In this document: positions 8,765 through 8,803 of the stretch, in pieces
Numbering within the stretch: position 1 is the stretch's first letter
How the letters are laid out: each line of letters starts with the position of its first letter
Position numbers and translations under genes: made by a program
The notes under the pieces: generated by a model
What the model was told of the DNA's origin: nothing
Databases searched by the model: none
What the model saw: only the letters and a program-made list of their open reading frames with translations
Assembly (NCBI GenBank): GCA_030039005.1
Contig: JASHQT010000287.1
Coordinates: forward strand, 1 to 8,803
DNA from: Bryobacteraceae bacterium
GTDB taxonomy: Bacteria > Acidobacteriota > Terriglobia > Bryobacterales > Bryobacteraceae
Reading direction: 5' to 3'
DNA: 8,803 nt

Positions 8765-8803
8765 GTGGAATTATTTCGCAATCTCTAAGAGTAATTTTTG
8801 AGC

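Noticed and set aside
8765..8803. Promoter or operator of the operon (AT-rich leader with a short CTCT-T-AGAG palindrome)
   Set aside because: Only 39 bp are available, no convincing -35/-10 pair can be placed, and the palindrome is too short to stand out from chance.

Overview
The window (8803 bp, GC-rich, roughly 60% by eye) is a tightly packed bacterial chromosomal segment. It holds five protein genes and no RNA genes, insertion sequences, CRISPR arrays or phage genes. Gene content suggests a soil-type Gram-negative bacterium, most likely an Acidobacteriota member (Bryobacterales/Solibacter-like). The reasons are the MoxR - DUF58 - BatA-like - large Gln-rich DUF4175-like gene order, and a neighbouring serine hydrolase with an extra C-terminal domain. 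This placement is inference from gene content, not from a marker gene.

Layout. Positions 2-1111 (+) carry the 3' part of a serine beta-lactamase/DD-peptidase-fold hydrolase whose start and SxxK nucleophile lie left of the window. It converges, with only 4 bp between stop codons, on a four-gene operon read right to left on the minus strand: a MoxR AAA+ ATPase (8764-7742), a DUF58 protein with a VWA-type metal site (7675-6776), a membrane-anchored BatA-like VWA protein (6775-4763) and a 1216-residue membrane protein of DUF4175 type (4766-1116). The last three genes are directly abutting or overlapping (TAA|GTG, TTGA) and use TTG, GTG and TTG starts. The only real gap in the operon (66 bp, between MoxR and DUF58) holds a strong two-part inverted repeat. 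No stretch over 300 bp lacks a gene; the right-hand edge (8765-8803) is a short AT-richer leader of the MoxR gene.

How the genes may work together. MoxR ATPases are co-encoded with VWA proteins and are thought to act as chaperone-like remodelling machines for them or their clients. Here DUF58 (predicted soluble) and the BatA-like protein (predicted membrane-anchored) supply two metal-dependent adhesion sites. The DUF4175-like protein adds three predicted membrane helices, a beta-sandwich-like extracytoplasmic part and about 700 residues of Gln-rich coiled coil and low-complexity sequence. The set resembles the Bat (aerotolerance) operons, but this window shows no BatB, BatC or BatD; the large Gln-rich protein occupies the end of the operon instead. 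The operon appears to be a conserved but functionally uncharacterised type rather than a wholly new system. The least explained parts are the giant Gln-rich protein and the inverted repeat after the MoxR gene.
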